A DNA stretch of 64,000 nt. Origin: Lampris incognitus (taxonomy: Eukaryota > Chordata > Actinopteri > Lampriformes > Lampridae). Positions 63,546 through 64,000 of this stretch are shown one piece after another. Under the pieces are notes generated by a model. The model was not told where the DNA came from. It did not search any database and saw nothing but the letters and a program-made list of their open reading frames with translations. The stretch covers positions 22,815,677-22,879,676 of the forward strand of contig NC_079224.1 of NCBI RefSeq assembly GCF_029633865.1. The letters are read 5' to 3'. How positions within the stretch are numbered: the first letter of the stretch is position 1; each line of letters starts with the position of its first letter. Both the position numbers and the translations under genes were made by a program.

Positions 63546-64000
63546 ACCCTTACCTTCGTGCGCAACACTTCACAAGTTATATTATTAGTTCACCTCACAA
63601 TTTACAGTGCATTTGTACTCCTAAAAGAACTTTTATAATACAAACTAGCAAGAGCACTAGACGAACTCACCTTCCCCACAGATGGCCATTAGCAGAGTGA
63701 GGAAGGGGAGCGCGCAGTAATTATTATGTATGCTAAATTTGAGCAAATCAAAATCAATTTGCTATGCTGTCGACCAAAATCTCCAAGCCTCCCTCTCTAA
63801 CCCCCCCCCCCAACCCCATTACAATTTCTGTTGAGAAACTCATCTGTTCTTTATTGGTTTCAGTAAAAAAATGACCAAATTAATTCTGGGATTGTATTGA
63901 TCACCGTCAATGAGACTGAAATATCATCTGACTTGACACCTGTAACAACAAAAACAATGAAACAGAATGCGTTTTTAAAAATCCATATCCATGGCATCCG
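63546..64000. other. Intergenic, no feature seen
   Basis: Unassigned AT-rich sequence with a C-run near 63800. Confidence 0.45.

Overview
This window is vertebrate nuclear DNA, almost certainly from a teleost fish. It has intron-containing genes with GT-AG splice sites, a class II CPD photolyase (kept in fish, lost in placental mammals), tRNA-derived SINEs of a fish type, and many fish-style DNA transposons, LINEs and Penelope-like repeats. I cannot name the species.

Three host genes fill about 2-47 kb. tsc22d2 lies on the plus strand. Its long first coding exon is 2934-4840, two in-frame cassette exons are at 14788-14862 and 20442-20597, and the TSC-box exons are 21623-21674 and 23382-23747. 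fyttd1 (UAP56-interacting factor, mRNA export) lies on the minus strand in nine coding exons from 37050 down to 26389. Its tail meets that of tsc22d2 (convergent genes). The CPD photolyase gene phr lies on the plus strand in nine coding exons from 37820 to 47020. It is head to head with fyttd1, with about 770 bp between the start codons. All splice phases join: the spliced frames are 774 codons (tsc22d2 without cassettes), 297 codons (fyttd1) and 508 codons (phr), each followed by a stop.

The introns are loaded with mobile DNA. tsc22d2 intron 1 holds two non-autonomous hAT elements with TAGAGATGCA ends, a perfect hairpin and a cluster of palindromes. fyttd1 intron 2 holds a 3.8-kb transposon with inverted repeats of about 520 bp and a degraded protein of a family I cannot place. 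phr intron 7 holds a 2.57-kb hAT element with perfect ends and an 8-bp target duplication, sitting at the centre of an older palindrome, plus a Penelope-like remnant. A tRNA-derived SINE family appears seven times and a second SINE family three times.

From about 47 kb to the right edge I recognise no host gene. The region is a graveyard of transposable elements. It contains a duplicated phr 3' end flanking a broken LTR-element fossil and an R4-like LINE (53455-58645). That LINE is split by an ISL2EU-type DNA transposon (55382-57720), which landed inside the codons of the reverse transcriptase YMDD motif, and also by a gag-like fossil. Further right are more LINE and SINE remnants and a second LINE (61993-63545). 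The left edge cuts through a Tc1/mariner element whose visible half of the transposase is still open.

Functionally the three host genes are independent: a leucine-zipper regulator, an mRNA export adaptor and a light-driven DNA repair enzyme. The one clear arrangement of regulatory interest is the shared fyttd1/phr promoter interval. It carries a perfect 14-bp CRE-like palindrome and a CACGTG E-box, both plausible inputs for light- or clock-responsive transcription of the photolyase.
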